Assembly: GCF_042651485.1 (NCBI RefSeq)
Contig: NZ_JBHSDH010000010.1
Coordinates: forward strand, 124,001 to 188,000
DNA from: Sphingorhabdus_B arenilitoris
GTDB taxonomy: Bacteria; Pseudomonadota; Alphaproteobacteria; Sphingomonadales; Sphingomonadaceae
Length of the DNA stretch: 64,000 nt
Direction: 5' to 3'
The notes below the pieces were generated by a model. The model saw only the letters and a program-made list of their open reading frames with translations. It searched no databases and was not told the DNA's origin. How positions within the stretch are numbered: position 1 is the first letter of the stretch; each line of letters begins with the position of its first letter. Shown one piece after another: positions 38,468 through 47,571 of the stretch. Made by a program: the position numbers and the translations under genes.

Positions 38468-38482
38468 GTTCTTTTTATGTTC
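38468..38482 (+). promoter_or_regulatory. LexA (SOS) box of the alphaproteobacterial type
   Basis: GTTC-N7-GTTC occurs exactly at 38468-38482. This is the consensus direct repeat bound by LexA in alphaproteobacteria. It lies 19 bp upstream of the ATG of the radical-SAM gene and between the tRNA and that gene, where a promoter should be. Confidence 0.85.
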
Positions 38483-38501
38483 TGTGTGCTACATGCTGCA
38501 T

Positions 38502-39752
38502 ATGGCGCAAAAATCGACGATGGAAAAGCTGGCTATTTTGGCGGATGCCGCGAAATATGATGCGTCCTGCGCGTCGTCGGGAACGGCGCGCCGTGATTCG
38601 GTAGGTACCAAAGGCATCGGGTCCACAACGGGCATGGGAATCTGCCATAGCTATGCGCCCGACGGGCGGTGTATCTCGCTGCTGAAAATATTGCTGACCA
38701 ATTTCTGCATTTTCGATTGCCGTTATTGTATCAACCGCGCCTCCAGCAATGTTGAAAGAGCAAGGTTCAGCGTGGATGAAGTGGTGCAGTTGACGCTGAA
38801 CTTCTACAAACGCAATTATATTGAGGGCCTGTTTTTGTCCTCCGGCATTATTCGGTCATCCGATTATACGATGGAGCAAATGGTCGAAATTGCCCGCCGG
38901 CTGCGCGAAGATCATCTGTTTGGCGGCTATATTCACTTGAAAACTATACCCGATGCGGACCCCCGTTTGATCGACCTAGCGGGGCGATATGCGGACCGAT
39001 TGTCGATCAATATTGAGCTCCCCACCGAAGCGGGCCTGGCTGCTTTTGCGCCGGAGAAAAACGCGCCTTCCATTCGCAAAACGATGGGCGCGGTGAAAAT
39101 GAGGCTACTGGAAAGCGCGGGCGAACACAAAGCGGCAAAGTTGATGAAAGCAAAACCGCCGCGTTTTGCGCCCGGGGGGCAATCGACGCAGATGATTGTC
39201 GGTGCGGACAATAGCCTTGATGCGGATATTTTGCAGACTTCGACAAGCCTCTATTCCGATTATGGTCTGCGACGGGTTTATTATTCCGCCTATAGTCCGA
39301 TCCCCGACGCAAGCAGCGACCTGCCGCCCGTGCGCCCGCCCTTGCTGCGCGAACACCGGCTGTATCAGGCCGATTGGCTGCTGCGTTTTTACGGTTTTAA
39401 CCGTGACGAGATATTGGAGGGCGCGCCCAATGGTATGCTCGATCTAGCCGTCGACCCCAAATTGGCCTGGGCATTGCAGCGGCGGGAGGAGTTTCCGGTC
39501 GATATTAACCGAGCTCCGCGCGAAATGTTGCTGCGTGTTCCCGGCCTTGGCATCAAAAGCATTCAGCGTATCATCGCAGCGCGCCGTCAAGGGGCGCTGC
39601 GCTTTGGCGATGTGGCGCGGATCGTGCGTTCCTTGAAAATCGCAAAGGCATTCATCATTTGCGCAGACTGGCATCCCGGCGGGTTAACCGACAGCGCAGA
39701 TTTACGTGCACGCTTCCTGCCGCCGCCACGGCAAATGGCGCTGATGTTATGA
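38502..39752 (+). CDS. Radical-SAM protein, putative DNA modification/repair (TIGR03916-like)
   Basis: I use the ATG at 38502 (416 residues); the ORF extends farther back to 38310 but that runs into the tRNA. The radical-SAM cluster motif CX3CX2C is CIFDCRYC near residue 71. The C-terminal part has a helix-hairpin-helix segment (LRVPGLGIKSIQRIIAARRQ) that suggests DNA binding. Proteins of this class are paired with the DUF4130 gene, as here: the stop overlaps the next ATG by 4 bp. They are thought to repair or modify DNA, with no proven reaction. A LexA box lies just upstream, so SOS induction is likely. Confidence 0.9.
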   Translation: MAQKSTMEKLAILADAAKYDASCASSGTARRDSVGTKGIGSTTGMGICHSYAPDGRCISLLKILLTNFCIFDCRYCINRASSNVERARFSVDEVVQLTLNFYKRNYIEGLFLSSGIIRSSDYTMEQMVEIARRLREDHLFGGYIHLKTIPDADPRLIDLAGRYADRLSINIELPTEAGLAAFAPEKNAPSIRKTMGAVKMRLLESAGEHKAAKLMKAKPPRFAPGGQSTQMIVGADNSLDADILQTSTSLYSDYGLRRVYYSAYSPIPDASSDLPPVRPPLLREHRLYQADWLLRFYGFNRDEILEGAPNGMLDLAVDPKLAWALQRREEFPVDINRAPREMLLRVPGLGIKSIQRIIAARRQGALRFGDVARIVRSLKIAKAFIICADWHPGGLTDSADLRARFLPPPRQMALML

Positions 39753-40597
39753 TAGAGGTTGTCATCGAAAGCCCGGATGATTTTGATGCTTGGCGGGCCA
39801 AGGCTAGAGGCTTGCTGCGGATCGGGGCGCATCCGGCCGATGTCCATTGGCGCATGGCGCAAGACGCGCCGTCTTTATTTTCGGGCGGCGCCGCGATTGC
39901 GCATCGACCTGCTGCAGCTTCTCTGCCTGCCATTCATAACGCTGTGCCAAAAATATTCCTAGCGCTCGCTCAAATCGCGATGCTGCACCGCGATGAGCAG
40001 CGTTTCGCAAGGCTATATTCGATATTATGGCGGCTGCAGTCCGAACGCGGATTGCTGTCACGGCGGAACGATGATGATATCGGCTGGCTGCATGACAGGG
40101 CCAAATCGGTCCGGCGCGATATTCATAAAATGCACGCTTTTGTCCGGTTTAAGAAAATAGGCGAAAATCAGGATGGCCGAGAGGCTTTCGCGGCTTGGTA
40201 TGAACCCGATCATTATATCACCCGCCATACTGCCGGTTTTTTTCGTAAGCGTTTTTATGGCATGGATTGGGCCATTATCACGCCGCATGCACGCGCCATT
40301 TGGCAGGATGAGATACTATGCTTTGGTCCCGGCGGAGAGCGCAGCGAGGTGCCCATCCATGATGTCATCGACGATCAATGGCGAACCTATTATGGCGCGA
40401 TTTTCAATCCAGCGCGCATCAAGATAAAGGCTATGCAGTCCGAAATGCCGAAAAAATATTGGAAGAATTTGCCGGAAGCCGATCAAATATTGCCGTTGCT
40501 GATCGAAGCGCCGGACAGGGTGAAGGCCATGCACGAAAAAGCGGTACAAGCGGCCAATCCAAAAGCAGAAAAATGGCAGGCCATGCTGGAGCGGTAG
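39749..40597 (+). CDS. DUF4130 / TIGR03915-type DNA-metabolism protein
   Basis: The protein has 282 residues from the ATG overlapping the radical-SAM stop. Conserved blocks include IGENQDGREAFAAWYEPDHY, DWAIITPHARAIWQDE and YYGAIFNPARIKIKAMQSEM. In many genomes this domain is fused to, or followed by, a uracil-DNA-glycosylase-like UdgX domain; here it stops after the DUF4130 part (ending KAEKWQAMLER) and the next gene is convergent, so UdgX is not in this locus. The pair probably acts in DNA repair. Confidence 0.88.
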   Translation: MIEVVIESPDDFDAWRAKARGLLRIGAHPADVHWRMAQDAPSLFSGGAAIAHRPAAASLPAIHNAVPKIFLALAQIAMLHRDEQRFARLYSILWRLQSERGLLSRRNDDDIGWLHDRAKSVRRDIHKMHAFVRFKKIGENQDGREAFAAWYEPDHYITRHTAGFFRKRFYGMDWAIITPHARAIWQDEILCFGPGGERSEVPIHDVIDDQWRTYYGAIFNPARIKIKAMQSEMPKKYWKNLPEADQILPLLIEAPDRVKAMHEKAVQAANPKAEKWQAMLER

Positions 40598-40625
40598 CGA
40601 TGCGGCAGAATTACGAGTTATCGCT

Positions 40626-40850
40626 TTATTTCTTCGCTGGAACAAAAGCGCCCTTGGCCGGCGGTGCGGCCTCGCTGCCTAACTCTGATTTCATTTGTGC
40701 ATCGAGGTCGCGTTCGATCTTTTGGGCTTTTTGCTGCAATTCCTTTTCGGTCTCTGCATAGTCCGTTTCAAAATCATTCGAACAAGCCGGTAAGGTCATC
40801 ACGACCACAGCTAGGATTATCAGCATGGGCGATTTGGTATGCGGGCGCAT
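40626..40850 (-). CDS. Small lipoprotein
   Basis: The product has 74 residues from the ATG at 40850, which overlaps the tamB stop by one base (TGATG). It has a signal peptide with lipobox LPAC near residue 23 (LIILAVVVMTLPACSN), then a Glu/Lys/Asp-rich helix (YAETEKELQQKAQKIERDLD) that could form a coiled coil. The function is unknown. Translational coupling ties it to tamA-tamB, so it may be a periplasmic or outer-membrane factor for TAM. Confidence 0.75.
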   Translation of the reverse strand: MRPHTKSPMLIILAVVVMTLPACSNDFETDYAETEKELQQKAQKIERDLDAQMKSELGSEAAPPAKGAFVPAKK

Positions 40851-43800
40851 CAATAATCCTTTCGGTAGCGCACATTGACGTTGGAGCTGCCAAAACTGCT
40901 AAACTGGCTGAGCACCGATAGCGCAGGCGTCAGGCTGATTTCTATCTGACTAGCGGTATAGCCGCGGGCGTCGGTCACAATCTCTACATAAACATCGTTG
41001 GTGATATATTGACCAAAAGCAACCGATGTCCCGCGGCCATTTTCCTGATCCGCCCCCAATATACGCAGCCGGTCAATACCGCTCGATGCTTGCAAAACGC
41101 CCAGCGGGTTTAGCCCGCCGCTGCCGCCGCGCAAACTGTTTAACGATGCGGCCAGTTGCACCGCCTGAATGGCATTCAGCTCTCCGACTGAATTGCCGAA
41201 TAATATTCGGGCCATAATTTCGTCCTGCGGCAATGTGGGCGTCGACGAAAATGTGATATCAGGATTCAACCCAGTCCCGCGAATAGTGACCTGCGTCGTC
41301 ACGCCTTCTATCTCACTGGTTGCTGCGATCCGGACGCTTGGATTGACTGCCGGCCCGTTGAAGGAAATACGCCCTGTTTCCAATTGGAATGACCGTCCGG
41401 CGAATCCCAAAGTACCTCGCACCAGATCCACCCGGCCGGTTATACGCGGCGCATCCGTCGTACCGCTGATTTTCAGGTCGGACGACCATTCGGATTCCAG
41501 TCCCATGCCTGATATATAAAGCTGATTTTCGGCAACAAGCGCGATATCAAGCTGCCAATTGGACGGCAGGCTTTCAATAGGGTCGGGGTCACCGGTGATT
41601 CGGGCGTTCCGCAGGGGCGGTTTTCGCCTGACGCCGGTTAATTTGGCGACATTTGCCGACCCTTGCCGGACAATGCGGTACCGGGTTTCGGGAAGGCGCA
41701 ATGTGCCGCGTATCACCGCTGGCGAATTGGCGCTGTTGGTTATCGAAATGCGTCCGCTTGCTTCCGATGCAATTAAATCATTTTGGGCAAGGCGGGCATT
41801 GTCGAGGTCCAGGTTCAGCTGCACCGGAAATCCTTGCGCCGATGACAGGCTGACAAAGCCGCTACCGCTCACACTGCCTTTGCCTGCTTTGGCGGTTAAC
41901 TCGCTCACCTGCAGCTGATCATTGGTAAAACGCCCACGCAGCCGCAATTGGGTCAGCCGCGTGCCATAAGCGGCATTTTCGTAAATCAAGTCATTGGCAC
42001 GCACAACACCCGACAGCTGCGGGCTGGCAACACGGCCCGAAAAATCGGCGGCAACGCCGATATTCCCAGCCAGATTTTGATCCGGGAGCGCCGCGAGGGA
42101 GAATAGCGCATCAGCCGGGCCATTATAGCGGATCCCGCCGGATAACGGTGCCTGCATCAGCCTATCAACCCATGGTCCGGCACCGGGCGGCAATGGCCGC
42201 AAATCCACCTGCATCCGGCCCACAGCGGCGCCGCGCCGCCGAATAACCAGACGCGCGTTGCCGCCATCGGGCAGCAAACGGCCAACCAAATTTATATCGA
42301 CAGGCAGGCTCTGGCTCGCCAGGCTGGTGCGGGTAAAATCGTTCAATTGGAGCCGCGCATCGGCCTGAGGAAAGGCGCGAGACGAAGCCTGATACCAATC
42401 CAAACTGCCGGTCGCAGTCCCCCCTATCCCAAGCGCGGGAAACATTGGATTCAGCGCCGCCAGATTGACGCCGGTCAGCCGCGATTCAATATCAATGGCA
42501 TCCCCGTAACTGCCCGCTAATTGCACCTTGCCATTTGCGACATTGATCGTCGCCGGCAATATTTGATATTCGTTGCTGCGCGGAATGATGCGAAGCGGGG
42601 TTGCGGTTGCGATATCCAAGCCGTTGACGCGGCCCTTTGCTGCCACCCGCCATAGCTCTGGCGCAAGATCAGCATTGATCGCCATCCGAAACGGAGCGCC
42701 GCTGCGTCCTTCGGCAAAAATCTGCGCTGTGCCGCTTTCGCCGCGATAGTTTATTTTGGCGCGGGCAAGCGCAATTTGTGCGCTGTTAATGGTCGCATTG
42801 GAAAGCTGCACATCGGCAATGATCTGCGGCTTGTCGAATAGGATTATATCCGCATCAGCAATCGCGCGTCCGGCGGTTAGCTGCGCGGGTCCAGACAGGC
42901 GCATGTTATTGCCGGCGGCGTCTATGATAAGCCTTTGGCTATTTTGGTAGGATGATAGGGTGATGGTGCCGTCAAATCCTTGCCCTGCGCCGATTAACTG
43001 CCCGGCAAAGGGCCCTGCCGGGGTCTGATTGATCCGGCCGGAAACCGCTATCCCGGCAAAATCGGCGCGGCCAATATCAACGGTCAGCGGTCCGCCTCCC
43101 GCCAATATGCCGACATCTGCTGAAAACGGACCATAGCTGGTATCACCCGCCGCTATGACGTCATAGCCTCGCTGGCTTCCGCGCACGGTCGCGACCACAT
43201 TAGCCATTCCAATCCCAAATCCCGGACGCGGCGCGGCAATGCGCGCGACAGGCGCGGCCACCGATCCTGTCAGGCGAAGCCCAAGCGGTCCATATTGAGC
43301 GGAATTGCCGCTGGCCGCGAAATCCAGTCCGCCGGAGGGTGTGTAGCTGCCGCTCCCCTGCGTCAGGCGAAAGGAGGGTGCCGCCAGCCGCGCCGATGCA
43401 ATGCGGATAACCCCATCGGTGCCATAACGCACATTGGCGGTTACAAAACTATTCCCGCCCAGAAATTCGCGCGCGCCGTCGTTGAATATCCGGGTCGAGC
43501 GCGCCTTCACTGTGCCGGTCAGCGCAAAACCGGTTACCTGTGTTTCCACATCCACATCGGTTTCGATGTTGAAAATACCGACGCTTTCGATGCGGTAATC
43601 ATTCACCCGGCCATTGAGCGCCGCTGTATATCGGCCGCTGTTCAAATCCGCAGCAACGATCGCGGTCGCGTCGATCCGCCGCGAGGTGATCTTCAGATCA
43701 TCGGACAATATACGGTTATTGGCATAGGCCAAATTGCCCGACAGCCGCACGCCCGTTAGCAATTCACCCGCCGCTTCATTCAATCCCGCGATGCGATCCG

Positions 43801-45070
43801 CACGGGCCGTTACCGGGATGATCGTGCGGTCCCTGTTAATACGGCTTTCGCCGCTTGCGATAAGCCCCAATATTGCGGTTTCATCAAAGGCAAGACGGCC
43901 AGCCTGAAGATTATAGGCCACAAGCGGCCGCGCCCATTGGTCATTCAGAAGCGCGCGAAGCCGGATATTTTCGCCCGACATATTGGCCGCAAGCGCGGCT
44001 GGCCGTTTTAGCCGAATGAACACCGCAAGATCATCGAAACTATTGTCACCAAAATCCACGATGCCATTGGTGCCCGCGTCAAAATTGGCAGATGCGATGC
44101 CGCCATATATTTGAGCGCGCCGATCATCGAGGTCAGCGCGCATGTCGATATAGGTTAAAGGCGCAAATAGCTGCGCCGCCTGACCCTCTAAGAAGGGCCC
44201 AACTGCAAAATTACCAGACGCGGTGAAACGGCTTTCACGTCCGGTAAGAGCCAGATCAGCCCATTTGTCCCCGCCCGATAATCCGGTCAGCTGCCCTTCC
44301 CATTTGGCCCAGTCGCCTTTGCCTGACAGGGTGATGTCCAATGGCTTAGCAACACCGGACAGGCCAGCGAGCAAGCCATCGGCTGGAGCAGTCAGGCGGG
44401 CGTCAACATCGAAAATATTATCATCGGGCACCGCATCCAACACCAATTTCAGCATATCGCCGCCTGCCATACCGCTGTCCTCGCTCGCCGCCGCATCGAT
44501 GCGTATTTGAGCCCTGCGGTCGGCAATTTTCGCCGAGCCAGAAAAGCGCGCCAGGTGGCGTTTCCCGGTCACAGCCTCAGCAATATCAATTTGGTCAATC
44601 GTCAACCGGGCAATGTCGATATCAATATCGGGCAGCAACGGATCGTCGCTATCCGGAACCTCCTTAAACTCCGGCAGCCTCAGCATATTGACGCGTTTCG
44701 CGGTCAGGCTGTTTATATCCACATGATTGGACAGCAGTGCAAATGGCGACCAATCCAGCTGCGCGTGCGGCACAGATGCAAAATCACCCTTGGGGTCGGC
44801 TATGGTAAGATCATGAATTTCCAGCTGGTCATAAATCGATCCGTCCAGCCTGCCCGCCTTAACCTTCATCCCATTTTCAAATGTCATCGCCTCTATCTGG
44901 CCAATGATAAAACGATGCCCAGATTTGCTGTCGAGCCAGATATAGCCCGAAAATGCCGCGACTATCACCACCAGTAATGCCGCCGACAAGCTCGCAAAAA
45001 TGCGTTTGGGCCAGCTCCACCGCGTGACTTTGACCGTATCGTTATATTCGTTGGTGCTATCGTCGGTCAT
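40850..45070 (-). CDS. tamB: Translocation and assembly module protein TamB
   Basis: The protein has 1406 residues from the ATG at 45070 that overlaps the tamA stop by one base. A single N-terminal membrane helix (FASLSAALLVVIVAAFSGYI) is followed by a very long beta-helical region typical of AsmA/TamB bridging proteins and the C-terminal TamB domain (DUF490), with blocks such as GRVDLVRGTLGFAGRSFQLE and QDEIMARILFGNSVGELNAI. It spans the periplasm and, with TamA, helps assemble or move outer-membrane proteins or lipids. It ends in YRKDY, one base into the small lipoprotein gene. Confidence 0.94.
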   Translation of the reverse strand: MTDDSTNEYNDTVKVTRWSWPKRIFASLSAALLVVIVAAFSGYIWLDSKSGHRFIIGQIEAMTFENGMKVKAGRLDGSIYDQLEIHDLTIADPKGDFASVPHAQLDWSPFALLSNHVDINSLTAKRVNMLRLPEFKEVPDSDDPLLPDIDIDIARLTIDQIDIAEAVTGKRHLARFSGSAKIADRRAQIRIDAAASEDSGMAGGDMLKLVLDAVPDDNIFDVDARLTAPADGLLAGLSGVAKPLDITLSGKGDWAKWEGQLTGLSGGDKWADLALTGRESRFTASGNFAVGPFLEGQAAQLFAPLTYIDMRADLDDRRAQIYGGIASANFDAGTNGIVDFGDNSFDDLAVFIRLKRPAALAANMSGENIRLRALLNDQWARPLVAYNLQAGRLAFDETAILGLIASGESRINRDRTIIPVTARADRIAGLNEAAGELLTGVRLSGNLAYANNRILSDDLKITSRRIDATAIVAADLNSGRYTAALNGRVNDYRIESVGIFNIETDVDVETQVTGFALTGTVKARSTRIFNDGAREFLGGNSFVTANVRYGTDGVIRIASARLAAPSFRLTQGSGSYTPSGGLDFAASGNSAQYGPLGLRLTGSVAAPVARIAAPRPGFGIGMANVVATVRGSQRGYDVIAAGDTSYGPFSADVGILAGGGPLTVDIGRADFAGIAVSGRINQTPAGPFAGQLIGAGQGFDGTITLSSYQNSQRLIIDAAGNNMRLSGPAQLTAGRAIADADIILFDKPQIIADVQLSNATINSAQIALARAKINYRGESGTAQIFAEGRSGAPFRMAINADLAPELWRVAAKGRVNGLDIATATPLRIIPRSNEYQILPATINVANGKVQLAGSYGDAIDIESRLTGVNLAALNPMFPALGIGGTATGSLDWYQASSRAFPQADARLQLNDFTRTSLASQSLPVDINLVGRLLPDGGNARLVIRRRGAAVGRMQVDLRPLPPGAGPWVDRLMQAPLSGGIRYNGPADALFSLAALPDQNLAGNIGVAADFSGRVASPQLSGVVRANDLIYENAAYGTRLTQLRLRGRFTNDQLQVSELTAKAGKGSVSGSGFVSLSSAQGFPVQLNLDLDNARLAQNDLIASEASGRISITNSANSPAVIRGTLRLPETRYRIVRQGSANVAKLTGVRRKPPLRNARITGDPDPIESLPSNWQLDIALVAENQLYISGMGLESEWSSDLKISGTTDAPRITGRVDLVRGTLGFAGRSFQLETGRISFNGPAVNPSVRIAATSEIEGVTTQVTIRGTGLNPDITFSSTPTLPQDEIMARILFGNSVGELNAIQAVQLAASLNSLRGGSGGLNPLGVLQASSGIDRLRILGADQENGRGTSVAFGQYITNDVYVEIVTDARGYTASQIEISLTPALSVLSQFSSFGSSNVNVRYRKDY

Positions 45071-47307
45071 CAAAATGCCTGACCGATCGAAACATAAACC
45101 GACACACGGCTTTCCCCCGGGCGGCGGTTTATCGGGGTTGCGATGTCCAGCCTTACTGGTCCAAAATTGGTGTAAAACCGTCCGCCAATGCCCACTCCGA
45201 AACGCCAATCGTCAAATTGCGGCGTGCTTTGCGTATAGACTTGTCCAGCATCGACAAAAGCCACCACGCCATAGCTGCCGAAACGATAGCGCGCCTCCGC
45301 CGATGCTTCAACAAGGCTGCGCCCGCCAATCGGCTGGGATAGGGTTGGGCTATCCTCTTCATCAGGATCATTGGGGTCAAAATCCGGGTTGGCAAATTCC
45401 GCTCTCGGCCCCAGCTCTTGAAAACCAAATCCGCGCACAGATCCCCCGCCGCCGCCGTAATAGCGGCGCGACGGCGTGATATTGGCCCGCTTCGCGCCGA
45501 GTATACTGCCGACGCGCAGACGGCTTGCAAATACAAAATTATCCATCAGCGGAACATAGCTCGCCGCCTCGGCGACCGTCCGCGCATATATTTGCTGGCC
45601 GCTGCCCAAAGATACCTCGGGCGATAAGCGGAGATTCAGCCGGTAGCCCTTTGTGGGATCAAGCAAGCTATTGGAACGATCATAACCGAGCTGCCCCGGC
45701 AATGCGAAAATCAGATAATTGTCGGTCACGAGCCCCAGCGTGTCCACGTCAAGCTCCCGTTCCCGGCTGCCCAATAACTCAAATCCATAACTATAGGTCC
45801 AGCGCTTTTGCCAGATCGGAGTGGACTCGCGCGAGATCCGCCCGGCCAGACGGATGCTTTCCGCTCGAAATGCTTCAAGATCGGACCGCTGCGCCGCGAG
45901 CGACAGTTCGGCGGCACGGTCCCGTTTGCCCGCGTTGGAACGCCGAAATGTAACGCCTAGGGCCTGCTCCTGTGTCCCGGCGACCGCACTGAGCGTCAGC
46001 GCGCCTTCGGGCGGGAACAGGTTGCGGTGGGTCCAACTGGCCTCTGCGCGAAATCCCTGACCGGTTGCATAACCGAGGCTGCCCGCGATGGTTCGCGCCG
46101 GGCCCGCCTCCTGACGGACCAGCAGGTCGGCATAGGCAGTCCCATCGGGCGCGGTCTCATCGCTATTTACCGCTTCAACCGAAATGGTGGACAATAACCC
46201 GGTCGACACCAGCGCCGCCCGCAAATCATCCAGTTTCCGAGCATCATACAGCTCGCCGGGTTTGAAACGGCGGAGCCTTTCAATATGCTCGCTACCGAAT
46301 ACCGGTTTATCGCCGCTGGTGATGATCTTACCAAAATAGCTGCGCGGCCCGGTGTCAACCGGCAGGGTATAGTCGCCCGTTTGTGTGTCGGGATCGAGCA
46401 ATATGTCGCGCTGACCCACCTTTGCAAAAGGATACCCATAATTGGGCAGCGCAACCGAAATATTCGCCTCGGCCGCCAATATTTGTTCGGCGACAATCGG
46501 ATCACCCGCTTTAGGTATAAAGTTGCGCGTGATCAGGTTGACCGGTTCAACCGGCGGCGCGTCGAAATCGATTATGCCCAGCCGATATCGCGGTCCAGGA
46601 ATCGCGGTCAGGACGGCGGTAAGCTGCTTAGCCTCGTCGCCTTTTTCCTCTGTTGCAGCGCGGGTTGCGGCGTCATAAAAACCCTCCGACTGGAGTAAGT
46701 CGATAAGCAATTGCTGATCTTCGCGCAGGCGGGCCGCTACCATTGCCGCATTGGCCGCCTTTCCATCGCCCTCGGCCAGCGCCGACAGGCCGTCAAACCT
46801 GTCCTTAACCGAACGCAAGGCCGCGCGATCATCCTCCGCCTCCACACCATCACCGTCCAGCCCTTCAAGCCGGTAGCTATAGCGCAAGCTCGCCGCTTCA
46901 TCTTCTGCAGCTTCGGTAGGCTGCGGCGGAGGTTCGGCGTCAAAATCGGTAATTGATGGCAGCGGTTCGTCAAGCTCAGGGTCATTTACCGGCGGATCGG
47001 GTAATAGCTCGTTAGGGTCGCGGTCTTCAAATGCGGGCAGCTGCGGCTCTGTATCTTCGCGCTCCTGCTCAGTGCGGTCATTGTCCTGCTGCTGCTGTTC
47101 CCATTCCTCGATCGTTTCGAGCGGCGTTTTGTCGGACGGGTCCAGTTCGGGAATTTCCGATTCAAACTCTTCATCTGAAAGGATCGGCTCATTGTCATTT
47201 TGAGTCTGGGCCAGTAACATTTGCGGAAATGAGAGCGCAGCTATGCCGACCGACGTGCGAAACAGCCAATAGACTGAATGTTTCGAGGCATAATTGCGAA
47301 TGATCAA
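45070..47307 (-). CDS. tamA: TamA-like outer-membrane assembly protein (BamA family)
   Basis: The start is uncertain: a TTG at 47307 with GGATAAG upstream gives 745 residues, while a GTG at 47352 would add 15. After the signal region an unusual stretch of about 130 residues rich in Asp, Glu, Pro and Gln comes before the POTRA domains (LREDQQLLIDLLQSEGFYDA). The C-terminal barrel has the BamA/TamA signature GGGGSVRGFGFQELGP and ends in Phe (VYVSIGQAF). It forms the outer-membrane part of the TAM complex. Its stop overlaps the tamB start by one base. Confidence 0.93.
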   Translation of the reverse strand: MIIRNYASKHSVYWLFRTSVGIAALSFPQMLLAQTQNDNEPILSDEEFESEIPELDPSDKTPLETIEEWEQQQQDNDRTEQEREDTEPQLPAFEDRDPNELLPDPPVNDPELDEPLPSITDFDAEPPPQPTEAAEDEAASLRYSYRLEGLDGDGVEAEDDRAALRSVKDRFDGLSALAEGDGKAANAAMVAARLREDQQLLIDLLQSEGFYDAATRAATEEKGDEAKQLTAVLTAIPGPRYRLGIIDFDAPPVEPVNLITRNFIPKAGDPIVAEQILAAEANISVALPNYGYPFAKVGQRDILLDPDTQTGDYTLPVDTGPRSYFGKIITSGDKPVFGSEHIERLRRFKPGELYDARKLDDLRAALVSTGLLSTISVEAVNSDETAPDGTAYADLLVRQEAGPARTIAGSLGYATGQGFRAEASWTHRNLFPPEGALTLSAVAGTQEQALGVTFRRSNAGKRDRAAELSLAAQRSDLEAFRAESIRLAGRISRESTPIWQKRWTYSYGFELLGSRERELDVDTLGLVTDNYLIFALPGQLGYDRSNSLLDPTKGYRLNLRLSPEVSLGSGQQIYARTVAEAASYVPLMDNFVFASRLRVGSILGAKRANITPSRRYYGGGGGSVRGFGFQELGPRAEFANPDFDPNDPDEEDSPTLSQPIGGRSLVEASAEARYRFGSYGVVAFVDAGQVYTQSTPQFDDWRFGVGIGGRFYTNFGPVRLDIATPINRRPGESRVSVYVSIGQAF

Positions 47308-47571
47308 ACGTCTTATCCAAATTCTATTGCTTGCACCGGCATTAAAACGCACTCAAGCGGATAAGGTTGCGCTTTGCAAGCTATGGTCGGCGAAGGAGCC
47401 GTGGAAGTGACACTTATCACCGATCGGTCGAATGGACGCTGAACGGAATATTCGTTATCAAAAGCCCTCTGACCGAGCGGCAAGGCGCAGCACCGGCTGA
47501 TGCGCTTGTTTTTGGCGCACCAGTCGGCAAGTCTTTACCAAGAGGCCCGGACCGCCGGGCGGCAGAGAGAA

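Noticed and set aside
38310..38501. Longer N-terminus of the radical-SAM protein
   Set aside because: The frame runs back into the tRNA-Leu gene and across the LexA box, so the ATG at 38502 is more likely.
40598..40625. UdgX domain after DUF4130
   Set aside because: The frame stops at 40597 and the next gene is on the other strand; no uracil-DNA-glycosylase motif is present nearby.
47353..47571. Small gene between the HerA-like ATPase and tamA
   Set aside because: The plus-strand frame from 47367 runs antisense into the ATPase gene and has no ribosome site or family pattern.
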